Part shown: positions 34,301 through 45,473 of the stretch, one piece after another | Layout of the letters: each line of letters starts with the position of its first letter | How positions within the stretch are numbered: the first letter of the stretch is position 1 | Assembly: GCF_030936135.1 (NCBI RefSeq) | Contig: NC_082637.1 | Location: 3,100,001 to 3,164,000, forward strand | Length of the DNA stretch: 64,000 nt | Source of the DNA: Gavia stellata | Lineage: Eukaryota > Chordata > Aves > Gaviiformes > Gaviidae | Direction of reading: 5' to 3' | The notes under the pieces: model-generated | Told to the model about the DNA's origin: nothing | Seen by the model: only the letters and a program-made list of their open reading frames with translations | Database searches by the model: none | Made by a program: the position numbers and the translations under genes

Positions 34301-35040
34301 GCCCAAAACCATGGGAGCAGGGATCCCCGCTTACGGACTAAGCAATTGTGGAAGGGAATAAGCCCCGCTGAGCACATTTTCTGCCTGCTTAGTTAATAAG
34401 CAAAATACCTTGAACGATAATGAATAGCAATAGTGATTAATTGGGAATACTTTCCACTTGCATCACCCTTCTCAGGCTGAAAAAGTGCCTTATAAGCATG
34501 AATTGAAGCAGGGGGTGCTCCCGAGGGATGGAGGGCAGCAGCGTGGCCACGGACGGACGGGCTGGGGACAATTTTTGGCTGTTTCTGCCCAAGAAACAAT
34601 TCCTGACATGGGTGTAGGATGGAGAGGTACACAAGCAGTGCCTGCCGTGCTGGTGGTGGGAACCCAAACCCACCTCCAGGCAGGAGAAGACAGAGAAAAA
34701 CCCATCCCTGGTGCCTTCCTTGAGCGCATTTCCAACGCTGTTGGCCCAGGCGTGTGCTGGCACAGGACACCCCGTTAAAGCCATTCCTTGCACCCCGCTA
34801 TACCTGTGGTCCCCAATGCCTCAGCGGCTGGTGGGGATGGCAGAGCCTCAAACCACCGAGGGGCACCCGCTTGGGGCTTAGCTGCTCTTCTTCCGTGGGA
34901 AAGGAAGAAGGATAGAAGGATAAAAGGAAAAAAACCACCCCAAACCCAACAAAGACGGTGTGTGTCAGCGGCCCCGGTGAAGGGAGCGGGGCAGGAGCCG
35001 GGCCGGACCCCCGGGCAAGCGGCCGGGAAGGAAAAATGGG

Positions 35041-35050
35041 TATAAAAAAG
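35041..35050 (+). promoter_or_regulatory. MYO5B: TATA-box-like element upstream of MYO5B
   Basis: TATAAAAAAG at the left flank of the CpG island. If used, transcription would begin near 35070 and give a leader of about 440 nt. It is followed by A-rich sequence with scattered G, so a chance match in a purine tract is also possible. Confidence 0.3.
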
Positions 35051-35277
35051 GGCTTTTTTTAGAAAAAAAGAAAAAAAGAAAAAAGCCGACGCAAGTAGGG
35101 AGGCAAAGCGCTGCTCCCCCCGCCCGAGCCCGGCGGGGAGAGGGGCCGGGGGGGGTCGCCGAGCGGGGCAGCCCGGGGGAGCCCGGGGGAGCCGTGCCCG
35201 GCCGAGCCGAGCCGTGCCCGACCGCACCGCCCCATACCTGAGCGGGGCGCGGCGGAGGCGGAGCGGTGCTGCCGCCG

Positions 35278-35328
35278 CCTCCTCCTCCTCTTCCTCCTCC
35301 TCCTCCTCCTCCCCCTCCTCCTCCTCCT
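35278..35328. repeat. (CCT)n polypyrimidine tract
   Basis: About 50 bp of CCT units interrupted by one TTC and one CCCC, 180-230 bp upstream of the MYO5B ATG and probably within its leader. Mirror-like polypyrimidine tracts can form triplex DNA and vary in length. The reverse strand reads (AGG)n. Confidence 0.85.
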
Positions 35329-35410
35329 GCCCCCCCGCCGCGCCGCTCCCTTCCCTTCCCCGCGTCCCGGCCGGCGGCGGCGGGTGTAAAGGTCGGGCTG
35401 TCGCTCGCTC

Positions 35411-35434
35411 CGTCTGTCAGTCTGTCTGTCTGTC
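35411..35434. repeat. (TCTG)n short tandem repeat in MYO5B leader
   Basis: CGTCTGTCAGTCTGTCTGTC and one more unit, about 75-100 bp upstream of the MYO5B ATG. A short interrupted tetranucleotide repeat. Confidence 0.7.
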
Positions 35435-35476
35435 CGGCGGTCGGTCCGGCGGCGCCGCTGGCTGCCTGCCGGCCCC

Positions 35477-35491
35477 ATGCCCCGCGCCTAG
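35477..35491 (+). other. Minimal upstream ORF (four codons) before MYO5B
   Basis: ATG CCC CGC GCC TAG. The stop ends 17 nt before the MYO5B start codon, too close for efficient reinitiation. It lies immediately upstream of the start on the contiguous leader, so it is in any transcript beginning left of it. Context is C at -3 and C at +4, weak, so leaky scanning is expected. Confidence 0.6.
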
Positions 35492-35508
35492 CGCCGCCCG
35501 CCCCGGCC

Positions 35509-35535
35509 ATGTCCGCCGCGCAGCTCTACACCAAG
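35509..35535 (+). CDS. MYO5B: Unconventional myosin-Vb, first coding exon (partial gene)
   Basis: Nine codons, MSAAQLYTK, followed by the donor GTGAGC at 35536. Class V myosins begin with this short exon: human MYO5A starts MAASELYTK and MYO5B MSVGELYSQ, with the intron at the same place before the RVWIPDP block. Position decides the paralogue, since MYO5B follows CFAP53 on the same strand in mammals. The start has a good context (GCC ATG T; G at -3). MYO5B is an actin-based motor with a head, six IQ motifs, coiled coil and globular tail. It works with RAB11 and RAB8 on apical recycling endosomes; human loss causes microvillus inclusion disease. No second exon (RVWIPDP) is found up to 64000, so intron 1 exceeds 28 kb, in line with the large first intron in mammals. 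Confidence 0.87.
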
Positions 35536-35541
35536 GTGAGC

Positions 35542-35560
35542 GGGGCGGGGCGGGGGGGGG
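35542..35560 (+). promoter_or_regulatory. G-quadruplex-prone run at the MYO5B exon 1 donor
   Basis: GGGG-C-GGGG-C-G9 begins six bases after the GT of the donor. Four G tracts with one-base loops can be drawn (splitting the last run). G runs next to donors act as intronic splicing enhancers and can fold in RNA. Function inferred. Confidence 0.6.
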
Positions 35561-35727
35561 CTTCCTTGTGGGGTTTTTCTGGTTTTTTGGGGTTGTTTCC
35601 CAGCCGTGGAGGGGACCCGCAACTTTCCCCGCACCCCCCGGGACGGCGCCCGCAGGTGCCCGGACAGCAGCGGGGACCCCGCGCATCGCCTCCCCCGCCG
35701 GTCCCGGCGTGCCCCGGCAGCCGCCTC

Positions 35728-35750
35728 GGGTCGGGTCGGGTCGGGTCGGG
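35728..35750 (+). repeat. (GGGTC)n tandem repeat, G-quadruplex motif
   Basis: Five GGG tracts separated by exactly TC, flanked on the right by a C7 run. It satisfies the G3N2 quadruplex pattern with equal loops. It lies 190 bp into MYO5B intron 1. Confidence 0.8.
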
Positions 35751-37584
35751 TCCCCCCCGGGGCTGAGCGGCCCCTCGCGGGGTTTGTCCCGCCCGGGTGA
35801 ACGAGGTGGCTGGTTTTGTGCAGGGAAGGGTGAACTTCGCCCGTGGGTGGGGGTTGCGGCGGCTTTGGCCTCGTCCTTCGTGGGGTCCGGCACTCGGGCG
35901 GGCGCACACGCAGCTAAAGCACGCTCAGCTTCCCAAATCCTCATGGAAGAATTGGTTTTCCTCGTGTTCCTCAAGCGTCAGGGTGGAGGGAGAGGAAAAA
36001 AACCAGTCCTTACAACTGCCGTAACTAACCGAAACGCTCGTGAAGTGCCCAGTTTCCAGAGTCCTTCCCGTTCTGCAACTCCCGATGAATCCCTCGGCAG
36101 GGCTACCACCAAAGGCACCCGCTTCCCCGCGCAGGCAGGGAAGGTAACATGGCTGATGGCCTCGCAGGCCGCTACGCACCGCCGGGCCGGCGTTCGGTGT
36201 GCCGGCGGGGTGGCAGCCGGCCGCCCTCCCCATCGCTTCCCGGAGAGAAACCCAGATTTGCTCCTAAAAGTGGCTGGTGTGACAACGGGAAGCTTGGGTG
36301 CTGGTTTTTAAGTGGAGCCTGGGATCTAGATCAGATTTCGCTTTTTTTCCTGCTCTTTTTTTTTTTCCTTATTATTTTGTGGCCGTGGGATAGTCAACCA
36401 GGGTGCAGGGTATTCCCGCTCCTTGGCCAAAGCGGGCTGGGGATGCACCCTGTGGGATTTGGGGGTTTCTGCCCCCTTCCCAGCGAGATGTTTGTGTTTG
36501 GAGAGATCTTTGCCGATTGACTTGCTCTGATGAAAGAGCTCCTGGCACGCAGCAGGAGATCCGCCCGGTACGGAGCGATAACTGATAGGGAGAGAGCCTT
36601 CTCCCTGTGCTCCGCATCTTCCCCAGGCTACCCGGGAGCGCTGCGGGCAGCCAGGATCCAGGGAATGTGCTTAATAAAAGCCATCAATAATGCTAGGCAG
36701 GGGCTCATCGAGAAAAGTGCTTGGCTTTGGGAGGGTTTTTGCTGAAAGGCTGCAAAGTGCCAGCATCATCTACTGTAATAATGGGAATTTTAGTGTTTTA
36801 AATTCTTCCTGTGACGGTGGTCAGCGTGGCGATGTTGCCAGACTGGCACCAGCACTCTCAAGGAACCGCTTTTTGTCTCCGTGCCGGTCTCCCGGCCTTA
36901 ACTTTGCTATGGATTTCTGCTTCCGTAACTCGTTTTGCGGACAGCTTTTATGTAATATTGGGGGTTGCCACAGATGATTTTGGCTGTTGACACCAAAGGG
37001 CTGCGGGATGAATTGTGAATCTGGCGGCTCCTCCTTTGAACCCGTGCCAATTGAAGAAGCCCCGCTGGATTGAGCAGGGCTGTCTGGGAGCGGGCTGACC
37101 TCCGTCCTTCTCGGGAGCGCTTCAAAAGCAAAGTCTCAGGTTTGGAAAACCTTTTTCCCTTGGAAAAGGGGAAGGGGAGCGCAAGGAAAGCCGTGGCTAA
37201 ACTGCTCCGACGTGCCGACCGCAGCATCTCATCGGGCGAGTGCGTGGACGCGATGGCAAGCATCCCCGGGGAGGAGGGAGGGTGGCTGCAAGCGCTGTGT
37301 TATCCGTATTGATGGGCTGGTTGTAACAACCAGGTTAATTGATTCTTAACTTGATGATCAGGTAATTAACCTGTGTCGTGTTTTTATGCTAACTTGATTA
37401 GGTTTATACTGTTCGTCTGTTGAATGGGTATAAGATGCCTGCTGGGGCATTGCTTGTCATCCCGTCGCTGTATAGGGACTTTCCGATGAAGCACTTGGGA
37501 AGCGGTGGGGATTTGGTGACAATCTATGCATGTCATGAATTTTTAATTTATTTTTAATAACAACAAAGATTCCTGACGAGAGCT

Positions 37585-37664
37585 GGCGTTTCAGCTTCTC
37601 CGGCGTTTCAGCTTCTCCGGCGTTTCAGCTTCTCCGGCGTTTCAGCTTCTCCGGCGTTTCAGCT
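37585..37664. repeat. 17-bp minisatellite, 4.7 perfect copies
   Basis: Unit GGCGTTTCAGCTTCTCC starts at 37585, 37602, 37619 and 37636, with a 12-base partial copy from 37653. No mismatch is found between copies, so the expansion is recent. It lies in MYO5B intron 1 and is not coding. Confidence 0.95.
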
Positions 37665-38712
37665 CACCACTTTCTGCTGGTGTCCGTCTGTCTTACGAGG
37701 ACGTTTTAGGGACACAGCTGGTGGGGTAGGTGGTGGGGCTGCTGATGGTGCCTTGAACCCCTGCGGGTCACCTGTGGGGCTGAGCGCTGGCATTGCAGTG
37801 AAATTTAGGACTGTCCTGCTGGGTTGTCTTCTGCGTGGGGCCTCTGTGCTGGCTCTGGGCTTTGAGGCAGCAGGAAAATGTTCCCTGTGACTTCGAGTAT
37901 GTAAGAAAAAAAGCAAAGAAGGTGTTAAAAAACCCCAGCAACCTTTGGATGCTGAGCCTGAGGGTGCGGGTTGCTGATGGAGGTCCCCAAGAGGAAGGAG
38001 ATGTGCTGCTCTCTAGCCTGCTCTTGGAAAGCATTAAGGAAGGTCCCGGCGCTCGCTCGCACATCACCTCTGTGCGGATGCGGGCGATCGGCCCCGTGGC
38101 CTGTAGCTCCGCTGGGCACTTATAGCTCATATATGGTAGAGGCCTCCGAGAGCGCGGTGGGGAGAAAACAACCTGCTGTGGAGAGCTGCCCTGCCCCGAG
38201 CAGTTGGGCGTTGATGCACCCTCTGCGCGTGGCTGCCGGAAGATGCGTTAACGGAGTAACATGGGAGCGATCAGAGGAAACGAGGGGTGAAAGCACGGGA
38301 GAGCTTCATTGGGGTGGTACGGTTCAGGAGATGGCTTTCCAAGCGCAGAGGTGGGGCCTCCTGGATAACCTTGTCGGCAGGATGGGGATGAGACTTTTTG
38401 AGGGAAGATGCAGAGGGAGGGAAGGCGGACAATCCGGCTCGCTGGGATCAATACAGCCGTCTTGCTAAAAGCCTATTGATCCGATGCGCAGCGTTGCATT
38501 AGCACAGCCACAATGGTACCTCCCTCAGAGTCCTTCCTCCTCCAGCTTCAACCAGGATGAGACAAACTGCTGGGGAGCCGCTTCGGAGCGGCCGAGTGGG
38601 ACTTCTCAGGTCCTCCCACCTCTTCTTCCTGCTGGGGTGCAACAGGAGCTGCCCCGTGTTGTGTAGAGAGCCCTGAACTTCCACTTGATGTTTGCAGAAG
38701 ATCTCGCAGAAC

Positions 38713-38762
38713 CACAGAATCATTAAGGTTGGAAAAGACCTATAAAATCATTAAGTCCCATC
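38713..38762 (-). mobile_element. CR1 LINE 3'-end fragment
   Basis: CACAGAATCATTAAGGTTGG, then AAAAGACC and AATCATTAAGTCCCA. About 50 bp of CR1 tail in reverse orientation; the rest is lost or unrecognisable. Confidence 0.85.
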
Positions 38763-41700
38763 TCCTGGGACCTTGTAGGACATAGAGTATTTTCTTGGTG
38801 CTTAAGTTCAAGCTTGTTAAGCCATGCGGGTGAATTTACTCTATCAGACTCAGGGCTGTCCTGAGGAGCACTTACACTGGAGAGGAACCCAACCCAGCAG
38901 CTCTAAGTTGATGGTGGAGACCCTCTCCATGTGATGTCTCACCTGTGCCCCTTTAAGAGCAGGGATGACTGGTGTTTAACAGCCCCCATCAAACAAGATA
39001 ATTAACAGCTGTGTCTAATTATGAGCATGTGAGTAGTTCCAAAACTGCATCAACCTTCAAGCACGTAGGACTCCACTTGGGTAAATAGTTACAGGGAGAC
39101 CATTCTAATGCTCTTCTTGCTCCCGATGCAGTACATGGGGACTTTGGGACCATCTGGCTGTGGATTTTATTTTGTTGCAGAAAAACCCCATGAATTTAGT
39201 GTGCCTTGTATCCTAGCAGAAGAGGAGCTGTATGGTGAAGTGTGAAGACCTGGTCCTGGAGCCCCTGCCACCAGAGCATGCAAGGGGACTAGGGGACATA
39301 GTGGCATCGAGGACTCACTCCCACTTGCAAAAATACCTGTTCCAGATGGAGAATGGGTAAAGCTTTGCCTAACCTGTGTATCGCCCAGTTACCCGGTGCA
39401 AATGTCTTTGGGGCCGGTCCTGCCCCTGCCACGTCCCCGGGGTTCCTGCTGGAGCGTGGCAGCGGTGGGACATGCCCAGCTGCGGTGCTGCCCAGCCAAA
39501 CTGGTTGCAGCTGGGCGGGGGAGTTGCTCAAACCCTATTTAGCTGAAGCAGGAGGTGAGGGTGGCTCCTTGTATGCAACGCTCTTTCCTTCCTCTCCAGC
39601 TAGAGCCTTCCGAAGAAACCTGTTGCTGATGCAACTAAACTTCAGCTAAGGTAACTGCGGTCCGATCCCCGTAAGCCTGTGCGGATGCCAGCGTTGCTCT
39701 GTAATGAGACAACAGGGAGGCTCTGCTCCTCTGAGCTGGGTGCTGGGCAGGACGGAGGGAGGACCTTGCCCCTGGAAGATGCCGTCTCTGGTAACGGTTT
39801 GGTTTGCAGCATTAAACCGGAGATTAGGCTTGTTTGCATGGCTAGCCTTCGTTATTGTAAGGTGAAGCTCTTCATATTACTAAAACAAATATAATTGCTT
39901 TTGCTTCTGGATGTTCTGCTCTCTTAAAGGTACTTCTTAAAATATGTTAATTGTTAATTTAAGTGTAGCCTCTGAACCTAATGCAAAATAGTGCTTCTGC
40001 CAGGCTAGGGAATAAGCTGTGCCTTTCTGCTCCTGGGGTGTTGTGAGATATGCTTTTCCCAAGGTTTGCAGGCTCTGGATGACTAAGAAACCAGGGTATT
40101 TCTTTCTTTTATTTATTTTTTTTTTTGTGCAAATTGACTGTTATTTGCCACGTATTTTTTAATAGATAATAGAAATTGATGCATTAAAAAATGCTCTTCT
40201 AATGGCTAGTGTTGAGTGCAGAAAACTCTCTGCTTTTTACTTAAAGCTGTTGTATTAAATAAAGTACCGGGAATGAATTGGTGGTTTCTGACCCTGGGGA
40301 GAAACTTTTCAAAAGCGAATAAATATTGCCGGTGTGATCACACTGATTGAGTTGATGAATTGGCATAAACCTTCTGGCATATAACCTTTCTGAAAATGAT
40401 TTATCCTTCGAGGTTCGGGGAGGATTCATCCTTAGTGGGTGCCTGGCTGCTGGTTCAGGGTTGAAGAGCAGTTGGGAAGGAGAGAGAAGATTTTCTGTGT
40501 ATTGTGTAGAAAAAAAAAAACAAACAATTCTGGGAATAAGTGTGGGGGACAGGGAAAGTTTGGGGTTTGGTCCCAGGACATCTGCAGGACCTCTGCTTCA
40601 GAGCCCCTGAACTCCTGCCTCTGCTGTTTGCGGCTGCTGTTAGGAAAAGCAGGTTATACTCGAAGGTTTTGGGCTTTTTTTTCTTCTTTATTTTCAATTA
40701 TGAGAACGTGTCTGGGTCATGCCACAAAGGGCAGGGACGGCTCAGAGACCACGCTGGGATTTTTGTTTAAAGGTGGGGCTGTATGGCTGAAGGAGCCGGA
40801 TCCATTGGCATCCCCGGGCTCCTCCCGATCCTGCCTCATTATTAGGTGCAGTGGCGGAGAAAAAAAATCACCGAAATGTAAAATATGATTGCTTCAGCCA
40901 GCTCTTTGCAGCTGGGGACCGTGCCAAGGGCACGGCCACCTCTGCAGCAGCTCGGGGACCTCCTCGGCTTCCCCCGGATGGCATGGAGGAGGGAAAAGCA
41001 GAGCCAAACTTGGGGGTTTAAATACCATTCAGTCCATTGGTTATATGGCCTTGACAAGGTGCAAGGAAGGGGAGAGGTGGGTGCTGGTGGCTTTGTGGGC
41101 ATTTCTGTCCCTTGGCAGGCAGGAGATGGCCGGAGTTCGCCCCGTGCTCTGCCGGCGCTGTGCGGATGCACGTCCCGCTGCAGGGCAGGGCACGCCGGAG
41201 GCTTTGTGCTGCAAAAATAACCACGTTTTCTTTTCTGTTCATGCAATTGTTTGTCTCGGTTGTGCATTTAACAGCGCTGAGGTTAGATGAGAGCCGTGGA
41301 GCTCAGTGCAGGTGCTGGGGTGCAGCCCTGGAATGACTCTGGCAGGGCTTAACGAGCTTGATTCCTGCTTTACGCCCTCTTGCTGGTTGGGATTAGTCAA
41401 CTTGCCTTTTTTAAAAATTATTTTCAAGAATTCCTGCCCTGATACTGTTTTAAGGGTGTGAAATTGGGGAGGGGTGGGAAATCCCAATGCGCACAAGCCT
41501 GAGCGGCAGCTCTTTGCTGGGTTAACTCCAGGGTGAAGGATGGAAACCTGGGGACGGCAGCGGGTCCGGAGCCCGAGGCAGCGCGTGGCTTGTGCCGGTC
41601 TTGTGGGGTGGGATGGGATGAGTCGGTCCTACCCTTTTCTGCCCTGAGGAAGGAGTTTAACCAAGAGTATTTGTCACAGGCAGCCTGGCTGCTGCTGAGG

Positions 41701-41841
41701 AATGTATTTACAAGGGAGGATTTTTGCTCCATTATTCTTCTCTGCTGCCAATAACCAGGTGTAGAAAATAATGACCCTGAATGTGAACATGTGCATCCCT
41801 TCTAATAACCAAGAAAGAAGGCTATGTGTGTTTGTATTTAA

Positions 41842-41859
41842 ATATATATATATATATAT
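41842..41859. repeat. (TA)9 microsatellite
   Basis: Uninterrupted TA dinucleotides in MYO5B intron 1. Confidence 0.85.
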
Positions 41860-44800
41860 GTTTGAAGCTGATCTCGCTTTGCTGGAGTGCAATGCAGTTC
41901 TAGGCACATTGGACTTTTAATTTACATGCCACTTAGTTTGTAGCTCCAGCCAAAAAAGGAGTAGTGTACTCTTACTGTGGTAGTTGTCCGGGAAGGAAAC
42001 CACAGGAATAGCCTAACTTTAGCGTGGAGGTGAACTTTGGACCTTCTGAGTTAGTCGGCGGTGTAATGAATAGCAGGTAGTGTAGGTGAAGCCCTGAGTC
42101 AGATTTTTTGTGGTGGTGTTGTCTGCTCTTTGACCTGTTCTGCAAACAGAGGCATTTCAGGGCGGTTAAAGGAGTATCAGCATGAACTACGATTCGGGTC
42201 AGGAAAATGACTGCTTTTATTGCAGCAAGATCCGAAGCTTTGGCAGACACCTGAAATGTTAGCAAAATGTTTTAGCGAAGAATTTGCTATTTAGCAACCC
42301 TGAAAAAAAACTCCCTGTGAGGTTTCCGTGTCTTGAGTTGGTTGTGTAAAGCAATTGCCCTTGTATGCCTCTGGCCTGCTGTAAGACATATCTGATGGGG
42401 TTGGGTTGGGTTTTGGCTTAGCCTGGTCCTCCAGAAATGAGCAGAGACCTGTCTGGAGATGATGGCAGGGCTGAGAAGGATCAGCGGGTGATGGACTTCT
42501 TGTAGCCTTCCTCATTTGAACGCTCTTTAACGTGATGCCCAGGTCATGGTAAATTCATCAGCTTTACTGATGAGCCTATTAAGGATTTGGTATTTCTGCT
42601 CTTGGTCTTTCCTGCAGTATCCAGAGGGTTTGGAGAGGAACATCCCTACAGGGCCTGCAGCCTGGAAATGTGACCTTTTTTCCAGCTGTGCTCTCCTTTT
42701 GTCCTTGATTTGTCCATGTCCAAAGTCTTCTTCAGTTGCCTGAAACCTGTGAGCTATGGGAATGTGTTAAACGTGTCAAAGGCTGGACTATAGGACTGAA
42801 AGAATTATAACCAACATAGGTCTATAAACCCTTACTATAAGGAATATAAGCCCTTAATTGCAGGGTATGACCCCCAAACCTGTGGCTTGGTGCGGGGTGG
42901 TGGGATGGTGGTGCAGCTCCTCCAGCAGCATGTGTTCCTGACCCGCTGTGCCACCGTCCTTCACCACTTGTAACCAAATCCCATTTGATTTTTAAAAAAA
43001 TTATTTATTTTCTCCTCCACAAGCAGTTTTTTAGTGCTGGCTTTTAGTCCCCCGTCCTTGTCTATATGAAGCTGGTGGTGCTGTTAGGACATTCAGACCC
43101 TGCTCTGGCAATTGCAGCAGATCACCAACGATACTGCGTAACGTGTCTTGTTGCCCTCCTTTACTCTCTTTATGGTGCAGGGCAGGTTTTGGGATGCTGT
43201 GGCCATGTTCTCCTTCATGGACGGCCATCGCCGCCTCCTTTAGTCAATGTTTCATGTTCCCATATAGGCATTGGTGGTGGTACCAATGGGGTGGGTTTGT
43301 GTCGTCTGGGTGCTCGGTGTTGGTGTGCTCCAGGTGTTTGGTGCTAATGTGGCTTGGCTCCTCAACAGGAGATGTGTGCTGTGTCCAGCTGTCTGTCCTG
43401 CCTTTTGGATATTCCCACTGGCTCTCATCCATCCTTCTGCCCACAAGCCTCTGTTTGCCATGTGCTTCTGGCTTAGCTCTTCCTTGAGAATGTGTCTTCT
43501 TCATGCTTGAGGTTGACCAACCCTTTTGGCTCATGACCGCTTCCCATCCTGCTGAACCACGGGCAGCCCCGTGAGGCTGCTGGGCTCCGTGAAGGGATAT
43601 GTTTCACTTGGTGGCTCCACCGAGGTGTGGAGCCAGCGCTTAAACCCAGCTAATCCATACCTTCACCCTTCCTGTGAGTCATTGCCCAAGCTCCCTTAGT
43701 CCTGCTGAGGTGCGGGGTGCTGGTAGGATGTGCTAACCACCATTTACAGGGCTGTTGGGAGCAGGATGTGTTGTGGATGAATCATGGCCACTACTTATCA
43801 AAATGACATGTTGCATCTCGGGGATGTGTCCTGGCAAGTCACCGCTCTTCAAAGAACAAAAGACCCTTAATACATTTAAAGATGGCTTTTAAAAATCACG
43901 GAGGATGGCGATGGGAATGTCCGGTTTCTTTTGAAAGCCCCGCAGGGATAATTTCGGGTGGCTCAGGCAAATCTTCAGCTGCCAAATCCCTGAGCAGGCT
44001 GAACGTGAGCAGGCAGCTGGGGCTGCTGACATGTGTCTTAGCAAATGAGTGGTGAAAACCATTTAAAAAAAAAAATACATATATATCTGTTCCCTGTGCC
44101 TGCTGCAAAGCCAGTCTTTGGTGCTACGCCCCAAGTGAGCAGAAAGTCCGCGTAAGCATATCTCAAGGCAGCGAGTGGATACGGAGATGCCAAGATGATG
44201 GAAGCTATAATTTTCAGTCTAATTAAACCGAGTAACTCCCTTGTGGATTTATGCTTCTTAATTACTTTAAGCTCTGATAACACGGGTGCTGTGGGTATTG
44301 CTGGTTTCTGGGCAGCGCGTGCCATGTCCCGCTGGGGTGGAGGAGCGGTACCCACCGAGTGCTTTGGGGACAGTGTGGGTCTCAATCAAGGACACTTAAT
44401 CTCCTGGTAGGGTGGAGATGGAGAGCTGGAGGTGGCTTTCACGTGGTGGTACTGGACTACTGCGGTCTTGGATTGGTCCCACATCTCCTGGTAGGACCAT
44501 GGGTCCTGTTTTAGAGACAAGGTGGAGGTGCAGGAGAAGGTCCTGCTCCAGACCCACACGGACCTCAGTGAGAGGTGGGTGTGTGAATACCGGTGCGGCT
44601 CTCGCCAGCCTTTCCCATGGCTGTGGAGTGCCTGTTTCTTGTCTAGCTGATGCCTGCTTTCTCCACCACGTTCAGTGGGAAGAAATGGAAGACAATGCCA
44701 CTCGTGCAGTGTCACCGTGCTGTCACCTTGCTGTCCTGTCTCCACCTGGCCTTGTAAGAAATAGCTTCTCTGCTGGGAGAGACCGTGAACACCTGCGCTA

Positions 44801-45433
44801 CCGTCTTGCGGTTAATGGTGCCAACAAGGCATGTTTTAGCTGAAGCAAGACCTTTAACACCACTAAAAAGCTCTTCTGGAAGCTGTGTCTGCACAGGGTG
44901 TGAACGTCTCACCGGGGGGGTGGTGGAGAGCCCACCTTGGGGGTGTCTGCAGGGACTTCCCTGCTCCCACTATTGGGGTTTTCTCCCCTGGATTCTGGCG
45001 TTGCAGTGATGCAATTTGCTTTTCTTCTCCCGTCTGGCTGTGACACGCTGAAGTGCAGCTGGGGATGTGTCCTTTGTGGCTGGATGGCTTTTGGGGGACC
45101 AAGGTCCCTGCGAGAAGGACTCTTCTTTTGGGCTGAACCTGTCCTCGGCTCTCCCACAGCATGTGTTTTATGGCCCTGGGCGTTATAAAGACCCTGGCCG
45201 GAGAGATAAGAAGGTCACGGCTCGCTTCTGTAGCCCCTAGAAATACCAGGTTTGAAATCCCTTGCTCTGCATTCCTTCTGCGTGTTTTCTGTTTCATTTT
45301 CCTTTCTAAAGCCTTTGGTTTTGTTTGGACTCTGCCCCAGCAAGGTGAGAACTTGTTCTTCCCTGTGCAGAGTGGCGAGATGAATGCTTATGCTTCATCT
45401 GCCTGGCCATGGAGGATGGAGGTAGAGCTCGTA

Positions 45434-45473
45434 AATAAAGTAACTTTCTTTTTTCTTAAAAAAAAAAAAAAAA
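45434..45473 (+). other. AATAAA followed by A16: possible retroposed or cryptic poly(A) end
   Basis: AATAAA at 45434-45439, then 18 bases, then an uninterrupted run of 16 A (45458-45473). This spacing is that of a polyadenylated 3' end copied into DNA. The sequence before it (45.0-45.43 kb) is not recognised as any gene. An A-rich chance arrangement is the alternative. Confidence 0.3.

Larger units (their letters stand above)
29591..35030. other. Intergenic region between CFAP53 and MYO5B
   Basis: About 5.4 kb between two genes on the same strand. Two MIR-like relics are recognisable (30520-30585 and 31268-31361). No exon or RNA gene is seen. The closest part to MYO5B (34.3-35.0 kb) is moderately GC-rich and could hold upstream regulatory sequence. 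Confidence 0.6.
34960..36250 (+). promoter_or_regulatory. MYO5B: CpG island / promoter region of MYO5B
   Basis: Dense CpG island spanning the leader, exon 1 and the start of intron 1. It contains GC boxes, a TATA-like element (35041), a CCT tract (35278) and G-rich runs on both sides of the exon 1 donor. Open frames of up to 365 codons here are products of GC-rich low-complexity sequence. TSS not determinable from sequence alone. Confidence 0.7.

Noticed and set aside
34965-35510. Minus-strand open frame of 181 codons over the same island
   Set aside because: Poly-Gly and Arg-rich translation of the reversed CCT tract and GC repeats. No family similarity; a shadow of CpG-island composition.
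35214-36311. 365-codon plus-strand open frame at the MYO5B promoter
   Set aside because: It starts in the GC-rich leader, runs through the CCT tract (poly-Ser), passes the MYO5B ATG in another frame, crosses its donor site and continues into the intron. Composition is low-complexity S/P/G/R/A with no domain.
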